A stretch of 64,000 nucleotides of DNA from DAMCAP01 sp032059445. GTDB taxonomy: Bacteria > Bacillota > Clostridia > Oscillospirales > Ruminococcaceae. The stretch lies in contig DAMCAP010000014.1 in NCBI GenBank assembly GCA_032059445.1, positions 1 through 64,000 on the forward strand, given 5' to 3'. Below the pieces are notes generated by a model. The model had not been told where the DNA came from. It was given only the letters and a program-made list of their open reading frames with translations, and made no database searches. Below, one piece after another: positions 8,361 to 18,321 of this stretch. Position 1 is the stretch's first letter; the number at the start of each line of letters is the position of its first letter. The position numbers and the translations under genes were made by a program.

Positions 8361-9643
8361 TAACGGACTCTCCTGATTTTTGAGATGAAAAATCCATCAC
8401 TTGCACCCTCGCTGGGCAAGATGTTGCAATACCAGCTTTCACCATCGATGGCCACAGGCTCAAACCTGCTGTCTTCGCCGAGCAAGCGGCTGACCACCTG
8501 CTGGTTTTCCTGTGGGTTGATGGTGCAGGTCGAGTAAACAAGCTCTCCACCTATCTTAAGGTAGTTTGTGGAATTTTTCAAGATTTTATACTGATATTCG
8601 GGTAAAGTAGCAAAAGAGCCTATCGGTTTATACTTAATTTCGGGCTTTCTGCGCAAAATGCCAAGTCCTGAGCAAGGCACATCACAGAGCACACGATCAA
8701 ATTCCCCTAGAGCAGCGTCAAAAGTAGTGGCATCTGAGAGTTTCGCGGTGATGATCTCGATCCCTAAGCGCTCCGCACCAGCCTGTATCAGGGGCAGCTT
8801 ATGCTCGTGGATGTCACAGCAGAGGATCTCTCCTTGATTTTGCATCAGCTGTGCCATGGTAAAGCTCTTGGAGCCGGGTGCAGCGCAAAGATCCAAAACC
8901 CGATGACCGGGCTTGGGGGCAAGCGTAAGCGCTGCCCTCTGAGAAGAAATATCCTGTATGTGAAACTGCCCTTTTTTGTGCAGTGCTGTTGCAGCTATAT
9001 CCCCACCACCCAGCATGACGCAGGCCTCTATCGGCGCTGCCTCTGCATCAAAGCCCTGCTCCTGCAACGTGGCTATCAATGTTTGCGGAGCGGTTTTGAG
9101 GGTATTGGCCCGCAGGTATATAGGCGGACGACCAAAGGAATGGGCGAGGATTGCCTTGGTGGTATCGAGCCCATACCACTCGATCAGCAGTGCGATAAGA
9201 TCCTTAGGGGTCGAGTATTTGATCTCAAGGGCAGCCAGACTATCGTCATCAGGGGCTTCTTCTACTCCCTGCCTTAAGAAGCTGCGCAAAATACCGTTGA
9301 CCATCCTCGCAGCCCCCGGTTGCCGCATCAATCTAGTGAGCTCCACCGCCTCATCCACCACTGCACTCTCCGGGATGTTTTTCATATAAATGAGCTGGTA
9401 AAAAGCGAGCCTTAAAATCTCGCGCACTACAGGGGTAAGCTTGTGCTGGGCATAGTTGTGGATAAAATGATCCAGCGTGAGCTTGCGCTCAATCACACCA
9501 TAAAACATCGCAGTGACAAAGCCCTTATCTCGAGCATCCATCTCTGAGCGCTTAAGGGCATTATCTAGCACGATGGGAGAATACCCTCCCTGTGCGTCCA
9601 CCTTCATCAATGCTTCTACTGCCACCTGCCGTGCTTTTTTCAT
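8360..9643 (-). CDS. rsmB: 16S rRNA m5C967 methyltransferase RsmB
   Basis: This encodes 427 residues. An N-terminal NusB-like RNA-binding domain (about 1-130) is followed by a Rossmann methyltransferase domain with the SAM motif LDLCAAPGSKS, CDVPCSGLG (PC motif) and STCTINPQEN (TC catalytic cysteine). ATG at 9643 is preceded by AAGGAG at six bases. An 11-codon upstream extension lacks support. Confidence 0.95.
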   Translation of the reverse strand: MKKARQVAVEALMKVDAQGGYSPIVLDNALKRSEMDARDKGFVTAMFYGVIERKLTLDHFIHNYAQHKLTPVVREILRLAFYQLIYMKNIPESAVVDEAVELTRLMRQPGAARMVNGILRSFLRQGVEEAPDDDSLAALEIKYSTPKDLIALLIEWYGLDTTKAILAHSFGRPPIYLRANTLKTAPQTLIATLQEQGFDAEAAPIEACVMLGGGDIAATALHKKGQFHIQDISSQRAALTLAPKPGHRVLDLCAAPGSKSFTMAQLMQNQGEILCCDIHEHKLPLIQAGAERLGIEIITAKLSDATTFDAALGEFDRVLCDVPCSGLGILRRKPEIKYKPIGSFATLPEYQYKILKNSTNYLKIGGELVYSTCTINPQENQQVVSRLLGEDSRFEPVAIDGESWYCNILPSEGASDGFFISKIRRVR

Positions 9644-9714
9644 AGAATGCTCCTTTCCCGGGCGTCGACGTATCACAATCGTATCTTGCAGCTTTTATCT
9701 GCAAGCGTGTAGGC

Positions 9715-10404
9715 TTAATCGTCCCTACGGCTACCATAAAGGAGAATCAACCGAAGCAGCTGTGCCGCCGAGGTGATCAGGGCTGCCACGTAGGTCAAAG
9801 CAGCGGCAGAAAGCACGCTCTTCGCTCCACTTAGCTCTTCAGTGGTCAAGATACCGTGAGAATCCAGCGTACGGATTGCTCTGCTGCTGGCATTAAACTC
9901 AACAGGTAGGGTAATAAGCTGAAACAAAGTCACTAAGCCAAAGGCAATGATGCCGAGATTGACGAGAGGCTGCGCGCCCATTACAATCCCTGCTAAGATC
10001 AAAGGGAACGACAGGCGCGAGCCGAAATTGGTAATGGGGATAATGGCATTGCGCACTGTGAGGGGAGCATACTCCATCGAATGCTGCACTGCATGGCCTG
10101 CCTCGTGGGCAGCAATACCGATGGCAGCGATGGAGCTAGAGCCATAAACCTCACTAGAAAGCCGTATCACGCCCGCTTTTGGGTCGTAATGATCGGTAAG
10201 CCGCCCATTAATAGGCGTAACCTGAATATTATATAATCCATTGTCATTTAGTATCTGACGGGCCACTTCTGCCCCTGTCAGCCCCCGCTGGCTTCGTATA
10301 CGCTTAAATCGCTCAAAGGTGGAGGAAACCATGCCCTGTGCAAACAATGCAATCAGCATTGCAGGTATAACCAGCAGGAAGTAATAGCGATCAAGATAAA
10401 ACAT
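9715..10404 (-). CDS. Membrane zinc metallopeptidase, YugP type
   Basis: This encodes 229 residues, matching the neutral zinc metallopeptidase family typified by B. subtilis YugP. The zinc motif HEAGH lies in AIGIAAHEAGHAVQH at about residue 98. Membrane segments are seen at about 7-25, 128-165 and at the C-terminus. The substrate is unknown. It sits between fmt and rsmB, a position commonly seen for it in Clostridia. Confidence 0.88.
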   Translation of the reverse strand: MFYLDRYYFLLVIPAMLIALFAQGMVSSTFERFKRIRSQRGLTGAEVARQILNDNGLYNIQVTPINGRLTDHYDPKAGVIRLSSEVYGSSSIAAIGIAAHEAGHAVQHSMEYAPLTVRNAIIPITNFGSRLSFPLILAGIVMGAQPLVNLGIIAFGLVTLFQLITLPVEFNASSRAIRTLDSHGILTTEELSGAKSVLSAAALTYVAALITSAAQLLRLILLYGSRRDD

Positions 10405-10415
10405 ATGCTTCTCCT

Positions 10416-11339
10416 TTACTGGGTAAATTTAAATCCTTTGGCAAGACGTTGCCCATTGATTAGCTGAGATCCAGTATTTTTTTTGCCACCCTCCAAGACC
10501 ACCTCAAGGAGCTCAATGGAGCCATCACCAGTGCCGATAATCAGCCTGCGCTCATCGAGAAGCTCCCCCACGTTGCCTTTAAGGGTAGCAGGTGCCCCAC
10601 GGTAGACCTTAAGCACCTTATCCCCAAGCTTCGTGTAAGCCACAGGCCAGGGGTTGCATCCTCTAATCTGATTGTGGATCTGTAGGGTACTCTTGGCAAA
10701 GTCGATTTTTCCGTTTTCTTTGGTAAGGGGCGATGCCCATGTAGCCTCTACATGATTTTGGGGTACAGGCTTTAGGGTGCCTGCCTTGAGCTTTTCTAGG
10801 GTCGTCAGCAGACAATCGGCGCCCGCCTTTGTCATCCGCTCAAAAAGCTCACCTGAGCTTTCGTCAGGATCAATGTCGAGCTCTACTCGCTCTAACATAT
10901 CGCCTGTATCAAGGCCTTCTGCCATATACATGGTGGTCACACCGGTGTGGCAGTCGCCGTTTAAGATCGACCACTGGATTGGCGCTGCTCCCCTAAGCTT
11001 TGGCAGCAGCGAAGCATGGACGTTGATTGCGCCGAGAGGAGCTGCTTCTAAAAAGCTTATTGGCAAGAGCTGCCCATATGCCACCACTACCGTTACGTCA
11101 GGCTTTAAGCCACGAAGCTGCTCTAAAGCTTCCTCGTTGCCTCGAAGCCGCAGGGGCTGATACACGGGGATATTGTGGGCAAGCGCTACTTCCTTGACCT
11201 CTGAATAAACCAGCTTATGCCCTCTGCCGCGGGGGCGATCAGGCTGGGTAAATACCCCTACAACCTCATAGCCTGCCTCGATTACCCTCTCTAAGCATTT
11301 AGCGGCAATCTCTGGTGTGCCCATAAAAACTACTCTCAA
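10416..11339 (-). CDS. fmt: Methionyl-tRNA formyltransferase
   Basis: This encodes 307 residues. The enzyme formylates initiator Met-tRNA using 10-formyl-THF. Motifs are VFMGTPE at the start, QPDRPRGRG, and the catalytic/folate region INVHASLLPKLRGAAPI (Asn and His catalytic) with GLDTGDML. The start is TTG at 11339, eight bases after GGAGG; the internal ATG six codons on would cut the first strand. It lies 15 bases after def, its functional partner. Confidence 0.96.
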   Translation of the reverse strand: MRVVFMGTPEIAAKCLERVIEAGYEVVGVFTQPDRPRGRGHKLVYSEVKEVALAHNIPVYQPLRLRGNEEALEQLRGLKPDVTVVVAYGQLLPISFLEAAPLGAINVHASLLPKLRGAAPIQWSILNGDCHTGVTTMYMAEGLDTGDMLERVELDIDPDESSGELFERMTKAGADCLLTTLEKLKAGTLKPVPQNHVEATWASPLTKENGKIDFAKSTLQIHNQIRGCNPWPVAYTKLGDKVLKVYRGAPATLKGNVGELLDERRLIIGTGDGSIELLEVVLEGGKKNTGSQLINGQRLAKGFKFTQ

Positions 11340-11354
11340 GCTTTAATCCTCCGT

Positions 11355-11837
11355 CTAGCGTTTTTTGCGTGCCCTTGGCTCCTCTGGCTCGTGCATGGCA
11401 ATCACCAAGTCTTTAAACAGCACGCCCTCCAGATGATCAATCTCATGACAAAGAGCTCTGGCAAGGAAGCCTTCTCCTGTTACCTCTAGGGCGTTGCCCA
11501 TTCTATCCTGTGCCTTTACGGTAACCTTTGCAGGCCTTGGCACGACGCCATACTCCCCGGGGGAAGAAAGGCAGCCTTCGTCACCCTCGATTTCCTTCTT
11601 TGACTGGTAGACGACCATGGGGTTGATCAGCTCAATCTTGCCCTCACCCACATCGATCACCACCACACGCTTTAAGAAGCCTACCTGAGGTGCGGCAAGA
11701 CCCACGCCATTGGCAGCGCGCATGCTTTCCTCCATATCGTCTAAAAGCTCCCAAAGCTTCTGGTCAAATTTATCTACAGGCTTGCTTTTTTTCCTTAAAA
11801 TCGGGTCAGACTCGTGTACAATTGTTCGTATTGCCAT
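11355..11837 (-). CDS. def: Peptide deformylase
   Basis: This encodes 160 residues. It removes the N-formyl group from nascent proteins. All three family motifs are present: GVGLAAPQVG, EGCLSSP (metal-binding Cys) and HEIDHLEG (metal-binding His pair and catalytic Glu). ATG at 11837 follows AAGGAG. Confidence 0.97.
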   Translation of the reverse strand: MAIRTIVHESDPILRKKSKPVDKFDQKLWELLDDMEESMRAANGVGLAAPQVGFLKRVVVIDVGEGKIELINPMVVYQSKKEIEGDEGCLSSPGEYGVVPRPAKVTVKAQDRMGNALEVTGEGFLARALCHEIDHLEGVLFKDLVIAMHEPEEPRARKKR

Positions 11838-11996
11838 GGAACTCTCCTTAGATTTTATTTATTCTATTCCTATCTAGCAGTGGGGCTTACAATGTGATGC
11901 CCCATGCCCTAGAGTTTACTAGTCCTATCTTAGTATACCAATAGTTTTTGAGCATTTTTAAAACACATTCTTACATTTTAACGATATGTGAAATTT

Positions 11997-14382
11997 CTAA
12001 TCACTATAGAAATCTACATAGCAGGCAGAATGCTCTCTAAGCTTATTGTACCACTCAAGTGCCTCTCTTATGAGGCTTCGGGTGGCTTTGGTATTTTTGC
12101 ATTTGATCAGCAGCTTGTAGCGGTATTTACCCGCCACCTTTAATTGGCTAAATTCCGATGGACCTAGCACCCGTAAAGGGAGATTTGAATATTTCTCACT
12201 GGCCAGTCGGGTAAAGTAGCGCTGAAACTCCCCTGCATCCTGCTGTGCCTTCTGCTGCTCTTCCCCTACAAATGCAATGCAACACAGCTCGCAAAAAGGC
12301 GGGTAAAGCCCTATTTCTCGAAAGTCGATTTCGGCGGCATAGTATCCCTTATAATCCTGCAAAGCCGCCAGAGAGATCACTTGATTTTCGGGGGTGTAGG
12401 TCTGTATGTAAGCTCTGCCGGGTAGCTCTGATCTACCGCAGCGCCCAACCACCTGAGTGAGGAGGGCAAAGGTCTTTTCGTAGCCCCTGAAGTCCTCTGT
12501 ATAAAGAGACTGATCTGCGGAGAGCACTCCTACCAGTGTCACCTTAGGGAAGTTAAGCCCCTTGGCCACCATCTGGGTGCCGATCATGATATCATATTCT
12601 CCCTTAGCAAAGCTGTCAAACAATCGCTGGTGGGCATGCTTGGTCATGGTTGTGTCCATATCCATCCGCAGTACTCTCGCGTCAGGGAATAATACCCCAA
12701 GCTCCTGCTCCACCCGCTGTGTGCCTACCCCTGTATGCAGTAGCATAGCGCTGTTGCAAAACTCGCACTTGACACCCATCTCTCGGATATGCCCACAGTA
12801 ATGGCAGATCAAGCGGTTATTGGCAGCATGGTAGGTAAGGGGTACTGAGCAATGGGGGCATTTTGTAACCGTAAAGCAAGAGGAGCATTTTACGGTGGTG
12901 TTGTAACCCCGCCGATTGAGCAGCAGGATCGACTGCTCCCCACGGTCAAGATTATAGCAGATCTCCTCTGCAAGCTCCTCACTGATAATTGAGGAGCCGG
13001 TGGCCAGTTGGGCTTCCTGCATATCCACCGTTACCACCTGAGGCAGCCCACCTCTGGCGTAGCGCGCCGTAAGCTCCACAAGGCCATACTTGCCCTGTCG
13101 TGCCAGATAATAGCTTTCGATCGAGGGCGTAGCCGAGCAGAGTAATAGCAGGCAGTTATTAAGGCTGCACCGCAGCTTCGCAATCTCTCTTGCGTGATAA
13201 CGAGGGGAGCTCTCGGAGTGATAGGTGTGCTCCTGCTCCTCATCCATCACCATTAGCCCCAGATTTTTGACAGGAGCAAAGACTGCAAGCCTTGTGCCTA
13301 CCACAATATCGCATACTCCGTCCTTGATCTTTCTCCACTGATCAAGGCGCTCTCCCATCGAGAGGCTGGAGTGAAGCACTGCTACCCGCTCTCCGAAACG
13401 GCCTGTAAATTCCGCAACCGTCTGCNNNNNNNNNNCCCCGCCCGGGAGCCACTGTTTCTTGGATCAGCCTGATAAACACCTGTGTCTTGCCGCTCCCTGT
13501 TACACCGTAAAGCAGAGTAACCTTATAGGCCTCTGCTTCGGCGTCAGCTTTGAGCTGCTCATAGGCCTTTTGCTGCGGCTCGCTTAATGAAACTTGGGGT
13601 AAATCCTCAACAGCTCCAGGTAGAGCGTCTCGATAGACGATCTCCTCATAGAGCTCGATAATTCCTCGTTTTTTGAGCCCATCAATTACCGACAAGCTTA
13701 CCGAGCAGTAATAGCAGATTTCCTTTACCGAAGCACTGCCCATCTGCCCTAAAAAATCAAGAACATCCTGCTGCTTAGGGGTAATCTTGCTGCTTGGGGT
13801 TTGATCAATGAGCCTTGCCATCACCGCCCGCTGATCCCCAACCTTGCGTGTAATCAGCTGCCCTCTCACCGCTAGCCCCTTTGCAAGCAGCTCTTCGGAG
13901 GTAGCTTCTCCGATGATGCCAAGCTGATTTAAGAGGCTATGCTCATCGCTGAGCTTTTTCTTTGTAAGAAGCTTCTGATAAAGCAAGCGGGCATCGTGGC
14001 TTAAAGCCGGCAGCGGATCAGGCGGTGGCTGCACTGCCGCAATCCCGGTGGAGAGCCGTACACCGATCCCGGGTGGCACAAGGCAGCGCACCGCATCAAA
14101 ATAGCTGCAAAATGTCAGCTCCTTAAGCCAATGGATAATCTGGATGCCCTCTTGATCAACCACTGGAGAAGCATCAACAGCAGAGATGATTTCCTTTAAG
14201 CCCTCGGTTTCACCCTCCTGAGTGATCTCCATCACAAAGGCGAGCCTTCGGGCATTGCCTTTGCCAAAGGGTACAATCACTCTACAGCCAGCAGCTATAT
14301 GCAGCCCTAAGGGGAGCTTGTAGTCATAGATACGGTCATAGCCTTGAGAAGCCTTATCCAAAACAACCCTTGCGACCTGCAT
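11997..14382 (-). CDS. priA: Primosomal replication-restart helicase PriA (interrupted by an assembly gap)
   Basis: The N-terminal 3'-DNA-binding/winged-helix part runs from ATG 14382 (after AAGGGGTG) to the P-loop GVTGSGKT near 13495. After the N-run the frame resumes at QTVAEF and continues with the DEEQ box, the zinc-binding cysteine pairs (CSSC, CPHC, CHYC, CEFC) and the helicase C-terminal motifs (TQMVAKGLNFP, QVVGRCGRS). With ten N the halves are out of frame. The VPEI-type motif normally found between P-loop and QTV is absent, so the gap hides roughly a dozen codons (inferred from the family). The gene itself is probably intact. Confidence 0.93.
13426..13435. other. Assembly gap (10 N) inside priA
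   Basis: Ten N separate two parts of priA that are in different frames, so ten is not the true gap size. Confidence 0.98.
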
Positions 14383-14458
14383 GTTATACACCCCTTTGAT
14401 ACCATATACAATAAAGCTCTGTTTTCGTTATTGATCAACCCAGTCCGTTGGTAGCAAT

Positions 14459-14929
14459 CCACCAGAGGCAGAGGCTGCTTGGAGGGTACTGTGAGTAGAC
14501 AAGCATAATTTGTTTTACGATCGCCTATACCTTTTGGCTTTTCTGAGCCAACAAGGCTGCTGCTTCATCCAGCACCGCTTCGGCTACGGCACGCTTCTCC
14601 ATCATTGGCAGCTTTCCCTTGGCTGTAATGATGGTTACCACATTATCGGTGCCAAAGCCCGCACCCTCGGCTCTAAATAGTCCATTGACACTGCCACCAG
14701 AGGTAGAAGCTACTTTGAGGGTACTGTGAGTAAGCAAAGCATGTATGATTTTTGCGACAGACTACACCTTTTGGCTTTTCTGTGCCAACAAGGCTGCTGC
14801 TTCATCCAGCACCGCTTCGGCTACGGCACGCTTCTCCATCATTGGCAGCTCCATATTCCCCTTGGCTGTAATGATGGTTACCACATTGGTATCGGTGCCA
14901 AAGCCCGCGCCCTCTGTCTTTAAGCTGTT
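14459..14929. repeat. Tandem duplication of the coaBC 3' end (2 units of ~235 bp)
   Basis: Unit 1 (14459-14693) and unit 2 (14694 to about 14929) both open with CCACCAGAGG and share GAGGGTACTGTGAGTA, then carry the last ~55 codons of coaBC. Unit 2 is the real gene end plus its downstream flank; unit 1 is the copy. The copy differs by substitutions and by deletions of 6 and 3 bases. Confidence 0.9.
14525..14737 (-). pseudogene. coaBC C-terminal fragment (duplicate)
   Basis: A 70-codon open frame has its last ~45 residues (from EGAGFGTD to AAALLAQKSQKV) nearly identical to the C-terminus of the complete coaBC next to it. It lacks the CoaC domain and the CoaB nucleotide- and phosphopantothenate-binding core, so it cannot be active alone. 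The only start is TTG at 14737, with no ribosome site. Both deletions relative to the parent are multiples of three, leaving the frame open. Most likely this is a remnant of a local duplication. Confidence 0.8.
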
Positions 14930-15976
14930 TGCTACAATCATGTCAGCGTTCTTCTTTAGGAGCTTCTGGCGGGAGTTTTCTAGTAGATCCTTGGTTTCCA
15001 TAGAAAATCCGCACAGTACCTGTGTGGCAGGCTTGCTTTCTCCCAAAGTCTTTAAAATATCGGGGTTTCGCACCAGAGCGATGCTCATATCCCCCTCTGA
15101 TTTTTTGATCTTATCCTCTGCCTGCTGGGCAGGGCGATAATCGGCCACTGCCGCAGTTTTGATAATGATATCCTGCTCTGCCTGCCGTGAAACCACCGCA
15201 TCATACATCTCAAGAGCGGAGCTTACCCCGACCAGCTGCACACCAAAAGGAGGAGCGATCGAAACTGGCCCGCTGACCAGCGTCACCTCAGCGCCCCGCA
15301 TACGGGCTGCCTTGGCAATGGCATAGCCCATCTTGCCTGTAGAGTGGTTGGTGATGAAGCGCACAGGATCAAGGCTCTCTTGGGTAGGGCCGGCAGTTAC
15401 CAGCACCCGCTTGCCCGCCAGATCTTTCTTGGGGGCTAGCACATACTCAATCGCGTCCATGATCTTGGGCAGATCAGCAAATCTCCCCTTGCCCACGTCG
15501 CCGCAAGCAAGCCATCCAGTATCGGAGTCTACGAAATATACACCGTCTACCTTTAAAGTCTCAAAATTCCGCTGGGTAGCTGGGTTATCATACATGCCAG
15601 TATTCATGGCAGGTACTACCATCTTGGGGCAGCGTGCAGCAAGGACGGTGGTGGAGAGCATGTCATCGGCTATGCCATGAGCCATCTTGGCAATGATGTT
15701 GGCAGTAGCGGGAGCAATCACAAAGAGATCGGCTTTTTTGGCCAGCGATACATGCTGCACATTCCACTGAAAGTTGCGATCAAAGGTATCTACCGATACC
15801 CTGTTGGCAGTCAAAGTTTCAAAGGTAGTGGGAGTAACAAACTCCGTTGCATTTTTGGTCATAATCACATGGACATCTGCCCCGGTCTTGACCAGATCAC
15901 TCGCCAATTGAGCAGCTTTGTAAGCGGCGATCCCCCCTGTGACACCCAGTACAATGGTTTTGCCTTTAAACATCAT
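14762..15976 (-). CDS. coaBC: Bifunctional phosphopantothenoylcysteine decarboxylase / phosphopantothenate-cysteine ligase
   Basis: This encodes 404 residues and performs two steps of coenzyme A synthesis. The N-terminal flavoprotein CoaC domain has GVTGGIAAYK, the catalytic His in VQHVSL, PAMNTGMYDNPATQ and ACGDVGKGR. The C-terminal CoaB domain has AGPTQESLDPVRFI, NHSTGKMG and KIKK. ATG at 15976 lies nine bases after AAGGA, with a second ATG directly after it as an alternative. It is followed by a duplicate of its own 3' end. Confidence 0.95.
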   Translation of the reverse strand: MMFKGKTIVLGVTGGIAAYKAAQLASDLVKTGADVHVIMTKNATEFVTPTTFETLTANRVSVDTFDRNFQWNVQHVSLAKKADLFVIAPATANIIAKMAHGIADDMLSTTVLAARCPKMVVPAMNTGMYDNPATQRNFETLKVDGVYFVDSDTGWLACGDVGKGRFADLPKIMDAIEYVLAPKKDLAGKRVLVTAGPTQESLDPVRFITNHSTGKMGYAIAKAARMRGAEVTLVSGPVSIAPPFGVQLVGVSSALEMYDAVVSRQAEQDIIIKTAAVADYRPAQQAEDKIKKSEGDMSIALVRNPDILKTLGESKPATQVLCGFSMETKDLLENSRQKLLKKNADMIVANSLKTEGAGFGTDTNVVTIITAKGNMELPMMEKRAVAEAVLDEAAALLAQKSQKV

Positions 15977-16087
15977 TTTCACCTGTCCTTCTATCATTTT
16001 TTATTTGCGCCACCTACGGTCTTAATTTCAGGTATAAAAACAATTTGCCGCAGAGCGAGCGATCACCCTACGGCTGCCTTAGGCTGG

Positions 16088-16279
16088 TTATCTTTGCTTG
16101 GTTTCCTTCGCCTGCTTGGCAAATTCCTCGACCGCCAACTTAACCGGCTTCTTATCAAGAAAAACCTTGTTTTCGTCTGCTTCAATGGCGATTTCACGAG
16201 CTCGTTTGGCAACCGCCACCACGAAATTATAGTAATCCTGATCGTTTTGCAGCATTTCAGACATAGCTGGTCTTAGCAT
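16088..16279 (-). CDS. rpoZ: RNA polymerase omega subunit
   Basis: This encodes 63 residues, typical of the short Firmicutes omega. The family core NFVVAVAKRAREIA and KPVKLAVEEF are present; omega helps fold and stabilise the beta-prime subunit. ATG at 16279 overlaps the gmk stop, and the gmk-rpoZ order is conserved. Confidence 0.94.
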   Translation of the reverse strand: MLRPAMSEMLQNDQDYYNFVVAVAKRAREIAIEADENKVFLDKKPVKLAVEEFAKQAKETKQR

Positions 16280-16884
16280 AGTTTCTCTACCTCTTTTATA
16301 AAGTTATAATTTTTGCGTGTAAGGAGCTTGCCCGCTCGCACCGCGGCGAGTAAATTCTCCCTAGCGGCGGCAAGGTCATTGTTGATAATAATAAAATCAT
16401 ACTGCTCTGCCATTTTGATTTCATCTCTGGCAGCCGCTAGCCTGTTATGTATCTGCTGTGCTGTCTCGGTCTGTCGGCCTATCAGCCGTGACCGCAGCTC
16501 TTCATAAGAAGGAGGCATCACAAAGATAAACACCGCCTCGGGGAAGCTCTGCTTAACCTTCATAGCGCCGACTACTTCAATTTCCAGCAGCACGTCGATG
16601 CCTGCATCTAGCTTTTGCTCCACAAACTCTCTGGGGGTGCCGTAATAGTTGCCGTTATACTGGGCATACTCGAGGAATTGATTCTCCTTGATCATCTGCT
16701 CAAAGCGATCTCGACTAAGGAAATAATAGCTTTGCCCCTCTATTTCACCAGCTCTAGGAGCTCTGGTGGTGGCCGATACCGACAAGGCAAAGATCGTATC
16801 CTTGATTAAAGGGGCGATAATCGTGCCCTTGCCTACACCGGAGGGGCCGGAATAAACGATCAGACTACCTCTGGGTTTACTCAT
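16273..16884 (-). CDS. gmk: Guanylate kinase
   Basis: This encodes 203 residues and phosphorylates GMP to GDP. The P-loop GPSGVGKGT, the GMP-binding SATTRAPRAGE and GQSYYFL, and EYAQYNGNYYGTP are clear. ATG at 16884 overlaps the remA stop (ATGAGTAA), which supports this start over a 7-codon extension. Confidence 0.96.
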   Translation of the reverse strand: MSKPRGSLIVYSGPSGVGKGTIIAPLIKDTIFALSVSATTRAPRAGEIEGQSYYFLSRDRFEQMIKENQFLEYAQYNGNYYGTPREFVEQKLDAGIDVLLEIEVVGAMKVKQSFPEAVFIFVMPPSYEELRSRLIGRQTETAQQIHNRLAAARDEIKMAEQYDFIIINNDLAAARENLLAAVRAGKLLTRKNYNFIKEVEKLC

Positions 16885-17137
16885 CGTCCACGTCTTCCTC
16901 CTCATCGTTGTCCAGACGATTTGCCACTGTTTCGGGCTGAATCGCTGACAAGATGATATGGTCAGAGTCGGTGATGATCACCGCGCGGGTCCTTCTGCCG
17001 TAGGTGGCATCAATCAGGGTGCCACGATCCCTCGCATCCTGAATGATCCGCTTAATAGGGGCGGACTCTGGGCTTACGATGGCCACCAGCTTGCGGGCAG
17101 ATACCATGTTGCCAAAGCCTATATTAATTAGCTTCAC
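16877..17137 (-). CDS. remA: RemA-type DNA-binding regulator (DUF370)
   Basis: This encodes 86 residues beginning MKLINIGFGNMV, the hallmark of the family, with RDARDRGTLID-like and YGRRTRAVII segments and an acidic tail (residues ~76-86). In B. subtilis RemA activates biofilm matrix and osmoprotection genes. In Clostridia the gene keeps its place between yicC and gmk, as here, but its targets are not known. Confidence 0.93.
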   Translation of the reverse strand: MKLINIGFGNMVSARKLVAIVSPESAPIKRIIQDARDRGTLIDATYGRRTRAVIITDSDHIILSAIQPETVANRLDNDEEEDVDDE

Positions 17138-17192
17138 TGCCTATTCTCCTGTTCCTTTGATTTCATCCGTACATCGTGCAATGATCTAAAGT

Positions 17193-18071
17193 CTATTCTA
17201 TGTTTTGGATCTGCTCTCTGATTTTTTCGATTTCGCTCTTTAGCTCGATGACCACCATACCGATATCAAAGCTCTGGCTCTTAGAGCCGATGGTATTGAC
17301 CTCACGGTTTAATTCCTGTATCAAGAAGTCAAGCTTCCGGCCGATGGCATCTTCTTTACTTAGGATCTCCCTAAATTGCTCTACGTGGCTGTGGAGCCTT
17401 ACGGTTTCTTCTGCTACAGCTACCCGCTCGGCAAAGATCGCCGCCTCGGTCAGCACCCGCTGCTCATCGATACCACGCTCTGCAAGGATGTCGCTTAGCT
17501 TGGCAAAGAGCCGATTGCGATAATCCTCAACGGTCTTGGGAGACTGACGCTCAACCTCCACCACCAATCGACTGACCACATCGAGCCTAGCAGAGATATC
17601 TTCCCGCAGCTTGGCACCCTCTGCACTACGCATAGCAAGGAAGCTCTCGAGGGCTTCGGCAGCGACCTCTTTGACATCCGCCCAGATGGCATCTTCGTCT
17701 TCGGGCTTTTTTTCCACTACAAAGATCTCGGGGAATCTTGCTAGGGTTGATACCTTAATGTCGTCAGTCAGCCCTGTTTCATCGGCCAGCTCCCGAAATG
17801 CATTGATATAAGAGCGTGCCAGCTCATGGTTGATCTGCACGCTGGCATCTGCCGCTATATTGGAGGTAATAAAGAGGTTGACATCTACCTTACCACGAGA
17901 AACCTTCCCCTGTACGAAGCTCTTTAGTCGCTCCTCTAAGTACCCATAGTTGCCTTTAATCCTGGCAGCAAACTCAAAATAACGGTGGTTGACAGACTTG
18001 ATCTCTATTGTAATATCTCTGCCGTTTACCACCCGCTGGCATCTACCAAATCCTGTCATGCTTCTAGCCAT
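17193..18071 (-). CDS. YicC/YloC-family endoribonuclease
   Basis: This encodes 292 residues with the family start RSMTGFG, the conserved EIKSVNHRY, and a C-terminal helical part ending in a conserved glutamate-rich helix (IELKSEIEKIREQIQN). Members are endoribonucleases acting in RNA turnover. ATG at 18071 follows GAGGAGG. It is the first gene of the long minus-strand cluster that starts at the promoter at 18131-18159. Confidence 0.93.
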   Translation of the reverse strand: MARSMTGFGRCQRVVNGRDITIEIKSVNHRYFEFAARIKGNYGYLEERLKSFVQGKVSRGKVDVNLFITSNIAADASVQINHELARSYINAFRELADETGLTDDIKVSTLARFPEIFVVEKKPEDEDAIWADVKEVAAEALESFLAMRSAEGAKLREDISARLDVVSRLVVEVERQSPKTVEDYRNRLFAKLSDILAERGIDEQRVLTEAAIFAERVAVAEETVRLHSHVEQFREILSKEDAIGRKLDFLIQELNREVNTIGSKSQSFDIGMVVIELKSEIEKIREQIQNIE

Positions 18072-18130
18072 TCTAGTCCTCCTCGTTATGTGAGTTTCAG
18101 CGTACTATGGGCGAAATTATCTTACACTAT

Positions 18131-18159
18131 ATAATACCCTTATGCCGATAATTTGTCAA
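18131..18159 (-). promoter_or_regulatory. Sigma-A promoter for the yicC-remA-gmk cluster
   Basis: On the minus strand TTGACA (18154-18159), a 17-base spacer and TATTAT (18131-18136). Transcription would start near 18124, about 50 bases before yicC. Confidence 0.8.
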
Positions 18160-18321
18160 TGCACAAGAGGTGCCAAGGAGCAGGTCTCTGCCGTAAAATC
18201 CAGCCTCCACTGCCCCAATTTAAGCGATATTCTTTATAATTTATTTGGTAATAAATACGAAACAACACCCGACCTGCACCTTTTGGTAATACGCCATCGC
18301 TAAGGCTGTACTTAGGATAGC

